A stretch of 64,000 nucleotides of DNA from positions 5,332,001 to 5,396,000 of the forward strand of contig NZ_CP029378.1 in the NCBI RefSeq assembly GCF_003268675.1, given 5' to 3'. Every line of letters begins with the position of its first letter. Position 1 is the stretch's first letter. Below are positions 16,672 through 25,750 of the stretch, piece after piece. A program made the position numbers and the translations under genes. The DNA is from Streptomyces bacillaris (GTDB lineage Bacteria; Actinomycetota; Actinomycetes; Streptomycetales; Streptomycetaceae). The notes under the pieces were generated by a model. The model was not told the DNA's origin. It made no database searches and saw nothing but the letters and a program-made list of their open reading frames with translations.

Positions 16672-19600
16672 TCACGCGGCCCCCATGGACGGGTTGAGCA
16701 GCAGCGCGGAGCCGATGCGGTCGGGGAACCCCGCCCGCAGCAGTCCGTGCCCGATCCCCGAGAGGCCGGTGAGCAGCCCCGGGTGCGGTACATGGCCGGG
16801 GGTCCCGCAGCGCGGCCCCTCCCGGTCGACGGCGGCCAGCAGCATCCCGGCCCGGCGCACCCACGGAGTGCGGTCGCCGGTCAGGGCCGGGTGGCCGAGC
16901 AGTTCGAGCAGGCCCAGCTCACCGTGGCAGAGGCTGTCGTCGGCGAGCGGGGCGCGGTCGGCCAGCTCACCGGCCCGCTCCGCCAGCCAGCCCGACAGGT
17001 CCGGGTCGGCCAGGGCGCCCGGGCTGTCCGCGACCGCGAGGGCCACCCCGGCGGCCCCCTCGCACCAGGCCCCGCCCTCCGTCACCTCGACGGTCGCCCG
17101 GCGCAGGGCCCGCAGCCCCGCCGTACGGTACTGCTCACCGCCCCCCGCCGCGGCGAAGCGCAGCAGCGCCCAGCCGATGCCCGCGGCTCCCTCGGCGAAG
17201 CCGCCCGCCTCCGGGAGCGGGGCCACGGCGATCCGCTCGGCACACCGCTCCGCGCCCCGCCAGGCCTCGGCCCGGCCGGTCGTGCGGTGGACCGTGAGCA
17301 GGGAGACCAGCCCGCCGGCCGCCCCGCCGCGTACCCCGTACCCCTCCTCGGCGGCGCCCGCGGCGCAGGCCAGCCGGGTGGCGGGGCCCGCCAGCTCCGT
17401 CACCGTACGGTCGTCGAGCAGGGCGCCCACCTCGGCCAGGGCGTACGCGATGCCGCCGAGCCCCGCGAAGGCCCCGGAGCCCAGCACCGCCAGGTCGTCG
17501 ACCCGGCCGTGCAGCGCGTCCAGCAGCCCGGGCACCGGGGCCAGCGCCTCACGGGCCGCCTCGGCGTACCGCTCGGCCCCGGTGAGGGCGGCCAGTTGGG
17601 CGAGGTAGAGGGCGGGACCGGTGTAGCCGCTCGCGAGGTCGGCGGCCATCGGGGCGAGCCGCCAGTACCGCTCGCCCAGCAGCTCCAGGCCGATCCAGTT
17701 GGTGCGGTGCTCGTGCCGGTAGGCGAGCGAGACGAGCTGGTCGCCCACCGACCGTGCGGCGGAGAGGAGGTGCTCCGGCTCGGGGGCCGTCGCGGCCGTC
17801 CGGGCCCGCGCCCCGCCCTCCGACCGGTGCGGCGGCTCGGCGGAGGTGGAGACCATCGCGGCCCAGATGATCCGCTCCTGGTCCTGGCGGTCGACGGAGT
17901 CCATGGCCCGGACCTTCGCCTCGACCCGCTCGAGACCGGTGGGGCCCGGCGTGCCGGGCACCCCGCGGCCGGTGCCGCTCCACAGCTCCGTGGAGCCGGG
18001 CCGGGTGAGGAAGACCGGCACGTCACCGGTCCACAGCTCCTCGATCTCCTCCTCCTCCAGACCGGGCAGCGCGGGGGTGCCCAGGGTGGGGGTGCGGAGC
18101 AGGGAGAGGACCTGGTGGCGTTCGGCCGCGTCCCGCATCAGGTCGGGGTGGGTCGACTCGTCGAGCAGGGTGGTGTAGGTCCAGGTCGGCCGGGAGACCA
18201 CCCGGACCTCGTCCCGGGCGAAGTCCGTCAACAGGCCGCGCTTGCCCAGCAGTTCGTCGCGGTACTCGCTGATGGCGGTGTAGCCGACGCGGAAACCCTC
18301 GCACAGGGCGTCGGTGTACGTGGACGGATCGGCCGGAACCCCTTCCAGCCGGGGCCGGTTGGCGGACTCGGTGAACCGCGCGGAGCGCCGTACCAGCCGC
18401 ATGGTGTCCAGGCCCGCGTCGGCCCAGTCGGCGGTCTCGATGGGGGAGGGGGCGGCCCGGCCGCCGCCGATCGCGGAGACGTCGAGCGCGGCCGAGTCCC
18501 CGACCAGCAGCTGCGGCAGCAGCCCGACCCGGTAGGCGGAGGCGTGCAGGGCGCGGGCGGCGGGGTCGGCGGAGTGCGCCTGGGCGAGCGGCGGGTGGAA
18601 CAGGGTCTCCACGTCCACCAGGACCGGATGCGGCCCGCAGGCGATCAGGTTCTCCTGGTGCAGATCGGTCCCGTCCAGCAGATGGAGCAGGGCCAGCAGC
18701 GCGCCCTGGCGCCGGTAGAAGAGATGGGTCTCCGCCGTGGAGGAGCAGGGCCGCTCCGCCACGAACTCCACCCACCCGTACTCGCCCCGGTCCAGCACCC
18801 GCAGCGCCCGCAGGGACGGCGTGCCCGGCAGCGAACCGAACCACTCCACCAGGGAGTTGAAGTGCCGGTGCGCCGAGAGCGGGCGCGGCTTGTAGACCAG
18901 CCGGGTGCCGTCGTTGAAGCGCAGCAGCATCACCGAGCGGCCCCCGCGGTGGCTGTCACCGGCCCCCGTGTCGACCCCGGTCAGCGCTCCGGGCCCCGGC
19001 CCGGCGCCCAGCGATCCGGCCGCCGGACCCCGGTCGCCCAGCACCCCGGAGGCGGCCAGCAGCTCCCGGTCGTCGGCCAGCCGGCCGAGCATCTCCGTCA
19101 GGGCGTCGGCCGCGCTCAGACTCGTCCGGGCCAGGATGTGGGCCAGCACGGGGTAGGCGGTGAGGAAGGCCGCGAGCCCGTCCCGCCCGGCCGTCAGCCG
19201 CAGGAAGTCCCGGAACCGCTCCTCGGGCCCCTCCCCGGCCAGCCGCCCGGCCCGCCGCGCCTTGTGCAGCTCCAGCACCAGCGTCCGCGCCGCGAGCCGG
19301 GCCAGCCGCGCGGTCAGCTGGGACCGGAAGTCCTCCAGTACGGGGGCGAGCCCGACGGCGGTCCCGGCCCGTACGGCGTTGTTCGACGGGGAGGTCAGCA
19401 GCCGTGCGGCGGCCCGCTCGGCGAACGGGGCCACGACGAGCGCGAAGCCGGTGAGCCCGGGGTACTCCCGCTCGGGCACGGACACCACGGGAGAGGCGTC
19501 GGCGATGACCCCCTGGACGAAGACCACCCAGTCGGGCTCGCCCACGGGCGGCTCCCCGACGACCCCGGGCAGCCACCAGGGGCCGCTGCGGGGGGAGTTG

Positions 19601-19788
19601 TCGGCGGCGGCCCTGGGCGACGCGCCGGGGCGGACGGTACCGGCGGCACGGGCGAACCCACCGACGGGGGGCGCACCGCCGGTCCCGTTCATGTGCACCA
19701 CCGCGGTGGACCCGTTCACGGTGACGGCCGGGGGAGCGAGCCGGGCAGCAGCCCCCGTACCGCCGCTGCCGATCAGTTCCTTCTCCAC
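16672..19788 (-). CDS. Class II lanthipeptide synthetase LanM
   Basis: A 1038-residue protein from the GTG at 19788, chosen because GGGAGG lies just upstream; a frame to 19932 lacks a site. The N-terminal dehydratase (DUF4135, lipid-kinase-like) shows MLLRFNDGTRLVYKPRPL, GTDLHQENLIA (~residue 372) and LVDVETLF. The C-terminal LanC-like cyclase keeps the zinc ligands WCEG (~907) and CHGE (~953). It should therefore dehydrate Ser/Thr and could cyclise Cys onto them. The nearest candidate substrate is the Cys-free peptide 137 bases downstream, which makes the intact zinc site puzzling. The single-Cys peptide at 6525 is another possible substrate. Length and domain order are normal for the family. 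Confidence 0.93.
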   Translation of the reverse strand: MEKELIGSGGTGAAARLAPPAVTVNGSTAVVHMNGTGGAPPVGGFARAAGTVRPGASPRAAADNSPRSGPWWLPGVVGEPPVGEPDWVVFVQGVIADASPVVSVPEREYPGLTGFALVVAPFAERAAARLLTSPSNNAVRAGTAVGLAPVLEDFRSQLTARLARLAARTLVLELHKARRAGRLAGEGPEERFRDFLRLTAGRDGLAAFLTAYPVLAHILARTSLSAADALTEMLGRLADDRELLAASGVLGDRGPAAGSLGAGPGPGALTGVDTGAGDSHRGGRSVMLLRFNDGTRLVYKPRPLSAHRHFNSLVEWFGSLPGTPSLRALRVLDRGEYGWVEFVAERPCSSTAETHLFYRRQGALLALLHLLDGTDLHQENLIACGPHPVLVDVETLFHPPLAQAHSADPAARALHASAYRVGLLPQLLVGDSAALDVSAIGGGRAAPSPIETADWADAGLDTMRLVRRSARFTESANRPRLEGVPADPSTYTDALCEGFRVGYTAISEYRDELLGKRGLLTDFARDEVRVVSRPTWTYTTLLDESTHPDLMRDAAERHQVLSLLRTPTLGTPALPGLEEEEIEELWTGDVPVFLTRPGSTELWSGTGRGVPGTPGPTGLERVEAKVRAMDSVDRQDQERIIWAAMVSTSAEPPHRSEGGARARTAATAPEPEHLLSAARSVGDQLVSLAYRHEHRTNWIGLELLGERYWRLAPMAADLASGYTGPALYLAQLAALTGAERYAEAAREALAPVPGLLDALHGRVDDLAVLGSGAFAGLGGIAYALAEVGALLDDRTVTELAGPATRLACAAGAAEEGYGVRGGAAGGLVSLLTVHRTTGRAEAWRGAERCAERIAVAPLPEAGGFAEGAAGIGWALLRFAAAGGGEQYRTAGLRALRRATVEVTEGGAWCEGAAGVALAVADSPGALADPDLSGWLAERAGELADRAPLADDSLCHGELGLLELLGHPALTGDRTPWVRRAGMLLAAVDREGPRCGTPGHVPHPGLLTGLSGIGHGLLRAGFPDRIGSALLLNPSMGAA

Positions 19789-20040
19789 CGCACCTCCCAG
19801 GTCGGGAGCGGCCCACCGGACCGCCTGCGACCATCCTGGCGGTGGGGACTCCCGTGGCGCATGGGGGAGTTGCCCCCATCTTTCGCCCGTCGGCGCGCAC
19901 CCCGGGGGTTCCGTACGGCCCCACCAGGGCATGTCCGGCGGATCAGGGCAGGACAGCCCGTGCCGGGCGTCCGCGGGCCCGGCCGGGATCCGCCGGACGC
20001 GCCCCGGGGCCGGGCCGGTCTCACCCGGGCCGGTGCGGCC

Positions 20041-21117
20041 TCACCCCACGCGGGGCGGGGCCGTCGACCCCCGGATCATCAACTCGGCGGCGATGGTGGC
20101 GATTCCACCGGGCGGCGGGTTCTCCTTGCCCATCGCGAGCCGCCCGGCCCGCGCGCCCGCCTCGAAGAGCGGCAGCCGTACGGTGGTCAGCGCGGGCACG
20201 GCGTCCACCGAGAACGGCAGGTCGTCGAAGCCGGCCACCGAGATGTCCTGCGGGATGCGCAGCCCCTGGTCCCGTACGGCGGCGCAGGCGCCCAGCGCGA
20301 CGGTGTCGTTGGCGGCGACGACGGCGGTGATGCCGGGCTCCCGGCGCAGTATGTCGAGGGTGGCCTCGTAGCCGGAGCGCCGGTCGTAGGGGCCGTGCAC
20401 GGTGAGCCGCTCGCCGTCCCCGCCCTCCCCGTCCAGCCCAGCGTCCCGCAGCGCCTCGCGGTGGCCCTCCAACCGGTGCCGGGTGGTGGTGCGTTCGGGG
20501 GGCCCGGCGACGTAACCGATCCTGCGGTGGCCCAGCGAGATCAGGTGCTCGGTCAGCCGCCGCCCGCCGCCCCGGTTGTCGAAGGCGAGGGCGGCGACGA
20601 GCGCGTCCCCCTCGGGGAGCGGGGGACGCCCGCAGAAGACGATCCGGGTGCCCGCGTCCGCCAGCTTGGCCAGCTTCGCGGCCATGGCGGCCTGGTGGTC
20701 GGGGTCCTCGATCGCGCCGCCGGTGAGGACGACGGCGGCGGCCCGCTGGCGCTGGAGGAGGGTGAGATAGGTCAGCTCGCGCTCGGGGGAGCCGCCGGTG
20801 TTGCAGATGACGGCCAGCTTCTCGCCGCCCGCCCGCCCGGAGCCGTCCCCGGGCCCGCCGATCTGGGTCTGCGCGGCCCCGGCCATGATCCCGAAGAAGG
20901 GGTCCGCGATGTCGTTGACCAGGATGCCGACGAGGTCGGAGGTGGCGGCGGCCAGCGAGCTGGCGGGCCCGTTGAGCACGTAGTCGAGGTCGTCGACCGC
21001 GCGCAGGACCCGCTCCCGGGTCGAGGCGGCGACCGGGTAGTTGCCGTTCAGCACACGGGAGACGGTGGCCGGGGACACCCGGGCGCGGGCCGCCACGTCC
21101 GCCAGGGTGACTGTCAT
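20041..21117 (-). CDS. LacI-family transcriptional repressor
   Basis: A 358-residue protein with an N-terminal helix-turn-helix (TLADVAARARVSPATVSRVLNG) and a periplasmic-binding-protein-like sensor domain. The ATG at 21117 has GGAGGA 6 bases upstream; the in-frame ATG at 21138 has none. It is divergent from the sugar-catabolism genes at 21228-24390, and a LacI-type palindrome lies in the 110-base gap. It probably represses them until a sugar or derivative binds. The ligand is unknown. Confidence 0.92.
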   Translation of the reverse strand: MTVTLADVAARARVSPATVSRVLNGNYPVAASTRERVLRAVDDLDYVLNGPASSLAAATSDLVGILVNDIADPFFGIMAGAAQTQIGGPGDGSGRAGGEKLAVICNTGGSPERELTYLTLLQRQRAAAVVLTGGAIEDPDHQAAMAAKLAKLADAGTRIVFCGRPPLPEGDALVAALAFDNRGGGRRLTEHLISLGHRRIGYVAGPPERTTTRHRLEGHREALRDAGLDGEGGDGERLTVHGPYDRRSGYEATLDILRREPGITAVVAANDTVALGACAAVRDQGLRIPQDISVAGFDDLPFSVDAVPALTTVRLPLFEAGARAGRLAMGKENPPPGGIATIAAELMIRGSTAPPRVG

Positions 21118-21191
21118 CGCTTTCCTCCGTGAGGTCACGTGCGGCGCCCCTCTTGTCCGGCCGCTGTCCGCAGGCTAGCGTCATCTCGTAT

Positions 21192-21205
21192 AGAAAGCGC
21201 TTGCT
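21192..21205. promoter_or_regulatory. LacI-type palindromic operator
   Basis: AGAAAGCGCTTGCT is centred on the perfect palindrome AAGCGCTT (21195-21202), a core common to LacI/GalR-family operators. It lies 23-36 bases upstream of the GTG at 21228 and within the divergent gap, so it could control both the regulator gene and the catabolic operon. Confidence 0.65.
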
Positions 21206-21227
21206 ACGGCTGTATGGAGGGAACTTC

Positions 21228-22379
21228 GTGACACGCAGGACAGTGCGCATCGCCATGAACGGCGTCACGGGTCGCATGGGATACCGGCAGCATCTGGTGC
21301 GTTCGATCCTCGCGATCCGCGAGCAGGGCGGCCTGGACCTCGGCGGCGGAGAGGTCCTCTGGCCGGAGCCCGTCCTCGTCGGCCGCCGCGCCCACGCCCT
21401 GGAGGAGCTGGCGGCACGGCACGGCCTGACCGAGTGGTCCACGGACCTGGACGCGGTGCTTGCGGACGACACGGTGGAGATCTACTTCGACGCCCAGGTC
21501 ACCTCGGCCCGGGTGGAGTCGGTCAAGAAGGCCGTGGCGGCCGGCAAGCACATCTATACGGAGAAGCCCACGGCGACGGACGTCGAGGGCGCCCTCGACC
21601 TGGCCCGGCTGGCGCGCGAGGCGGGCATCAAGCACGGCGTGGTCCAGGACAAGATCTTCCTGCCGGGCCTGCTGAAGCTGAAGCGCCTGATCGACGGCGG
21701 CTTCTTCGGCGAAATCCTCTCCATCCGCGGGGAGTTCGGCTACTGGGTCTTCGAGGGCGACTGGCAGGAGGCCCAGCGCCCCTCGTGGAACTACCGGGCG
21801 GAGGACGGCGGCGGCATCGTCGTCGACATGTTCCCGCACTGGGAGTACGTGCTCCACGAGCTGTTCGGCCGGGTCACCTCCGTGACGGCCCAGGTGCGGA
21901 CACACGTTCCGCGCCGCTGGGACGAGCACGGCGAGCCGTACGAGGCGACCGCCGACGACGCCGCGTACGGCATCTTCCAACTGGCGGGCGGGGCGGTCGC
22001 GCAGATCAACTCCTCCTGGGCGGTCCGGGTCAACCGGGACGAGCTGGTGGAGTTCCAGGTGGACGGCACCCACGGCTCCGCCGTCGCCGGGCTGCGCAAC
22101 TGCCGCGTACAGCATCGCTCTTCGACCCCCAAGCCGGTCTGGAACCCGGACCTGCCGGTCACCGAGCCGTTCCGCGACCAGTGGCAGGAGATCCCGGACA
22201 ACCAGGAGTTCGACAACGGCTTCAAAGCGCAGTGGGAGCTGTTCCTGCGCCATGTGGTGCTCGACGAGCCGTACACCTGGGACCTGCTGGCCGGGGCACG
22301 AGGCGTCCAACTCGCGGAACTGGGACTGAAGTCGTCGGCGGAGGGCCGCCGCCTCGACGTCCCGGAGCTGACGCTGTGA
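21228..22379 (+). CDS. Gfo/Idh/MocA-family oxidoreductase
   Basis: A 383-residue NAD(P)-dependent dehydrogenase. The N-terminal Rossmann fold (VRIAMNGVTGRMGYRQH) is followed by HIYTEKPTATD, whose EKP is the family signature Lys motif, and a C-terminal alpha/beta domain (YRAEDGGGIVVDMFPHWEYV). The GTG at 21228 has GGAGGG 6 bases upstream. It is the first gene of a three-gene coupled operon; its stop overlaps the next GTG. Members oxidise sugar or inositol hydroxyls, and the partners here suggest a keto-sugar pathway. The substrate is unassigned. Confidence 0.88.
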   Translation: MTRRTVRIAMNGVTGRMGYRQHLVRSILAIREQGGLDLGGGEVLWPEPVLVGRRAHALEELAARHGLTEWSTDLDAVLADDTVEIYFDAQVTSARVESVKKAVAAGKHIYTEKPTATDVEGALDLARLAREAGIKHGVVQDKIFLPGLLKLKRLIDGGFFGEILSIRGEFGYWVFEGDWQEAQRPSWNYRAEDGGGIVVDMFPHWEYVLHELFGRVTSVTAQVRTHVPRRWDEHGEPYEATADDAAYGIFQLAGGAVAQINSSWAVRVNRDELVEFQVDGTHGSAVAGLRNCRVQHRSSTPKPVWNPDLPVTEPFRDQWQEIPDNQEFDNGFKAQWELFLRHVVLDEPYTWDLLAGARGVQLAELGLKSSAEGRRLDVPELTL

Positions 22380-23530
22380 CGGCCCCGGTACCGCTGCCGC
22401 AGGGCCCGTACACCCCCCGCGCCACCCCGCTGGAGCTGCCCGCCCGGGGTGTGCCGCTCACCTCCCGTACGGTCTACTCGGCGGCCCATGTGGTCGCGGA
22501 CCCGTACGCCGACACCGGCCCGGACGGCCCGGCGGCCGTCGACTGGGAGTCCACGCTCGCCTTCCGCCGCCACCTCTGGTCGCACGGCCTGGGCGTGGCG
22601 GAGGCGATGGACACGGCTCAGCGGGGGATGGGCCTGGACTGGCCGGGCGCGGCGGAGCTGATCCGCCGCTCGGCGGCGGAGGCGCGGGCGGTGGGCGGCA
22701 GGATCGCCTGCGGAGTGGGTACGGACCAGTTGCCCTCTTCCTCCACGCCCACCCTGGCGGAGGTGACGTCGGCGTACGAGGAACAGCTGACCCTGGCCGA
22801 GGCGAACGGCGTACAGCCGATCCTGATGGCGTCGCGCGCCCTGGCCCGCGCGGCAAGGGGCCCCGAGGACTATCTGGCCGTCTACGCCCACCTCCTGCGC
22901 CAGTCCGGGGAGCCGGTGATCCTGCACTGGCTGGGCCCGATGTTCGACCCGGCGCTGGAGGGCTACTGGGGGAGCGCGGACCTGGACGAGGCGACGGACA
23001 CGTTCCTGAAGGTGATCGCCGAACACCCGGACAAGGTGGACGGCATCAAGATCTCCCTGCTGGACGCGGCCCGCGAGATCGACGTACGCCGCCGCCTGCC
23101 GTCCGGGGTGCGCTGCTACACGGGCGACGACTTCCACTACCCGGAGCTGATCGCGGGCGACGAACAGGGCTTCAGCCACGCGCTGTTGGGCATCTTCGAC
23201 CCACTCGGCCCTCTGGCGGCACACGCGGTACGCGTACTCGACACGGGTGAAGTGAACGGCTTCCGGACCCTCCTCGACCCCACGGTCGAACTCTCCCGCC
23301 ACCTCTTCCAGCCGCCGACCCGCTTCTACAAGACGGGCGTTGTCCTCCTGGCCTGGCTGGCGGGCCACCAGGACCACTTCACGATGGTGGGCGGCCTCCA
23401 GTCGGCACGCTCGCTGCCGCATCTGGCGAGGGCGTATCAACTGGCGGACGGACTGGGCCTGTTCCCGGACCCGGAGCTGGCGGCGCACCGGATGCGGGCC
23501 CTGCTACAGGTACAGGGAGGAACAAGATGA
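22376..23530 (+). CDS. DUF993 / dihydrodipicolinate synthase-like protein
   Basis: A 384-residue TIM-barrel-like protein resembling DUF993 proteins, often annotated as dihydrodipicolinate synthase family. Visible segments include GLDWPGAAELIRRSAAEAR, IACGVGTDQLPSS and VDGIKISLLDAA, the last with a Lys that could be Schiff-base forming. The GTG at 22376 overlaps the previous stop (GTGA) with GGAG upstream. A carbon-carbon lyase or aldolase step on the product of the upstream dehydrogenase is a reasonable inference but unproven. Confidence 0.82.
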   Translation: MTAPVPLPQGPYTPRATPLELPARGVPLTSRTVYSAAHVVADPYADTGPDGPAAVDWESTLAFRRHLWSHGLGVAEAMDTAQRGMGLDWPGAAELIRRSAAEARAVGGRIACGVGTDQLPSSSTPTLAEVTSAYEEQLTLAEANGVQPILMASRALARAARGPEDYLAVYAHLLRQSGEPVILHWLGPMFDPALEGYWGSADLDEATDTFLKVIAEHPDKVDGIKISLLDAAREIDVRRRLPSGVRCYTGDDFHYPELIAGDEQGFSHALLGIFDPLGPLAAHAVRVLDTGEVNGFRTLLDPTVELSRHLFQPPTRFYKTGVVLLAWLAGHQDHFTMVGGLQSARSLPHLARAYQLADGLGLFPDPELAAHRMRALLQVQGGTR

Positions 23531-24390
23531 CGACAGCACAGACACCCACCCCCAACCCCACCGCCTCCCTCGCGCGTCTCTCGATCAACCAGGAGACGAT
23601 CAAGCAGTGGTCGCTGCCCGAGCTGGCGGAGGGGTGCGTCAAGGCGGGGATCGGCCAGGTCGGCCTGTGGCGGGCGCCGATCCAGGCGTACGGCGTCGAG
23701 CGCACGGCGAGGCTCCTCTCCGACGCCGGCCTCACGGTCACCAGCCTCTGCCGGGGAGGCTTCCTCACCGCCCTGGACCCGGCCGAGCGGACCCGCGCCC
23801 TGGACGACAACCGCCGCGCGGTGGACGAGGCGGCAGCCGTCGCCACGGACACCCTGGTCCTGGTCTCCGGTGGACTCCCGCCCGGCAGCCGAGACCTGTA
23901 CGGCGCCCGGGAGCGGGTGGCCGAGGCGCTGGCCGAACTCGCCCCGTACGCAGCGGAGCGCGGCGTACGCCTGGCGATCGAACCGCTGCATCCCATGTTC
24001 GCGTCCGACCGCTGCGTGGTCTCGACCCTGGCCCAGGCCCTGGACCTCGCGGAACGCTTCCCGGCCGAGCGGGTCGGCGTGGTCGTCGACACGTACCACC
24101 TCTGGTGGGACGACCGGGCCCCCGCCGAGATCGCCCGGGCCGGGGCGGGCGGCCGTATCCACGCCTTCCAGCTGGCCGACTGGATCACCCCGCTCCCGGC
24201 GGGCGTCCTGCTGGGCCGGGGCCAACTGGGCGACGGCAGCGTGGACTTCCGCGCGTTCCGTACGGCGGTGGAGGCGGCGGGCTACGACGGCCCGATCGAG
24301 GTGGAGATCTTCAACGAGGCGCTGTGGGCCAGGGACGGGGCGGAGGTGCTGGCCGAGGTCGCGGCTCGCTACGGGCAACATGCCTGCTGA
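23527..24390 (+). CDS. Sugar phosphate isomerase/epimerase (TIM barrel, AP endonuclease 2-like)
   Basis: A 287-residue xylose-isomerase-like TIM barrel. Metal-binding elements are RLAIEPLHPM (Glu), GVVVDTYHLWWDD (Asp/His), AFQLADW and GPIEVEIFNE (Glu). Its ATG overlaps the preceding stop (ATGA) with AGGAGG upstream, so it is translationally coupled to the DUF993 gene. It would interconvert or dehydrate a keto-sugar in the same pathway. The next 281 bases to 24671 show no gene. Confidence 0.87.
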   Translation: MTTAQTPTPNPTASLARLSINQETIKQWSLPELAEGCVKAGIGQVGLWRAPIQAYGVERTARLLSDAGLTVTSLCRGGFLTALDPAERTRALDDNRRAVDEAAAVATDTLVLVSGGLPPGSRDLYGARERVAEALAELAPYAAERGVRLAIEPLHPMFASDRCVVSTLAQALDLAERFPAERVGVVVDTYHLWWDDRAPAEIARAGAGGRIHAFQLADWITPLPAGVLLGRGQLGDGSVDFRAFRTAVEAAGYDGPIEVEIFNEALWARDGAEVLAEVAARYGQHAC

Positions 24391-24671
24391 GAGCCCTGAT
24401 CGGACCTGGAGGTAAAGAGATCGTAAAGGGCTGCAACCTTTGCGTGCCCTCCCGGGTCACACATGGCGTCGGGACTTCCGGGGAGGGGTCCGGGGGAACG
24501 GGAAGGCCCGACAGGGGGAAAGCGAGGGGGGTCCGGCTGCGAGGCCGGGCCCCATTCGGCTTTCCGGGCCCGTTGCAAGGCGCGCGCCCCCGGGGTGGGG
24601 ATCGGCGCAGCACGGCCCCGGCCGAGGGCCAGGGCTCAGAACGGCACCCGGCCAGGGCCAAGGGCCAAGGG

Positions 24672-25568
24672 TCAGGATGGCACCCGATACCGATCGCCGG
24701 GGGAGTCCTCCCGCACGGTGGGCAGCTCCATCAGCTCCGGGTCCTGGGCGAGGAGCCGGGCGTGGAGGGCGCGCAGGGCGGGCCCCGGTTCGGAGCCCAG
24801 CTCCGCCACCAGACGGGCCCGGTGCTGCGCGTACACGACGAGGGCTTCGCTGCCCCGGTCCGAGCGGTGGAGCGCGAGCATCAGCAGCCAGGCGAACCGC
24901 TCCCGCAGCGGATACTTGTGCACGGCGTAGTGCAGCAGGGGAACGGCGTGGCGATGCCGTCCGAGCTGCAGCTCCACCTCCGCCAGCACCTCCATGTCGG
25001 TCAGGAACCGCTCCTGGCGGAAGAGCCGCTCCCGCTCCATCATCGGCCCGTCGAGCCCTTCCACCAGCGGTCCGGTGGACATGGTGCGGGCCCGCTCCAG
25101 CAGCTCGGACGCCTCCTGGAGCCGGCCGCCGCGGGCGGCGGCGAGACCGGTGACGGCGAGGCGTTCGTACGTGTAGAAGTCGACGTCCGCGTCATCGGCG
25201 TCGAGCCGGTAGCCGCCCCCGGACCAGTGGATCACCGCCCCCCGCTCCCCGTCCCCGCCCGGCTGGAGCAGGGCCCGGAGCCCCGAGACGGACTTCTGGA
25301 TCAGGTTCTTCGCGTACGCCGGGTACTCCTCGCCCCAGAGCGCCTCGGTCAGCTGATCGACACCGGTCTCCATGCCGGGCCGCAGGAGCAGCACCGCGAG
25401 GAGGGCCCGCTGCTTGGGCGGCCCCAACTCCAGGACCGTGGCGCCCCGGCTGACGTGGAGGGGCCCGAAGAGACGGATGGTGAGGCGCGAGGGGCCACCG
25501 TCCTCCGTGACGTCCTCCGCCCGCCTCTCGTCCGGCTCGTCCCGGCCCCGCAGCAGCACACCTGACAT
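24672..25568 (-). CDS. SARP-like (winged-helix + BTAD) transcriptional regulator
   Basis: A 298-residue protein with an N-terminal OmpR-like winged helix (LTIRLFGPLHVSRGATVLEL, PPKQRALLAVLLLRPG) and a bacterial transcriptional activator domain (FLTDMEVLAEVELQLGRHRH onward). It has no ATPase, so it is a small stand-alone SARP. The ATG at 25568 follows a G-rich GGGGGA site; the longer frame to 25793 is unsupported. It is divergent from the MMPL exporter across 182 bases, so that exporter is a likely target. Confidence 0.85.
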   Translation of the reverse strand: MSGVLLRGRDEPDERRAEDVTEDGGPSRLTIRLFGPLHVSRGATVLELGPPKQRALLAVLLLRPGMETGVDQLTEALWGEEYPAYAKNLIQKSVSGLRALLQPGGDGERGAVIHWSGGGYRLDADDADVDFYTYERLAVTGLAAARGGRLQEASELLERARTMSTGPLVEGLDGPMMERERLFRQERFLTDMEVLAEVELQLGRHRHAVPLLHYAVHKYPLRERFAWLLMLALHRSDRGSEALVVYAQHRARLVAELGSEPGPALRALHARLLAQDPELMELPTVREDSPGDRYRVPS

Positions 25569-25750
25569 GTCTCCCCCTGGGCCCCGAGGCCACGCCCGCG
25601 AACGCTCGTTCCAGGCTAGGGCCTTTCGTGCGGCCATGGAGTCCAGCGCTTCGTCCAGCGTTCCCTCCAGCGGCGTACGTGAGGGTGGCGGGGACGCGGC
25701 CCACCGTGTCCTGTCCGACGAACGAGTGCCGCTGCCCCGGAGAGTGGAAC

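Noticed and set aside
16747..21132. 1461-codon plus-strand ORF opposite lanM and lacI
   Set aside because: It spans two well-supported genes on the other strand, has repetitive Gly/Arg/Gln composition and no domain.
24391..24671. Small gene downstream of the sugar isomerase
   Set aside because: Candidate ORFs have shadow-like composition and no convincing ribosome site.
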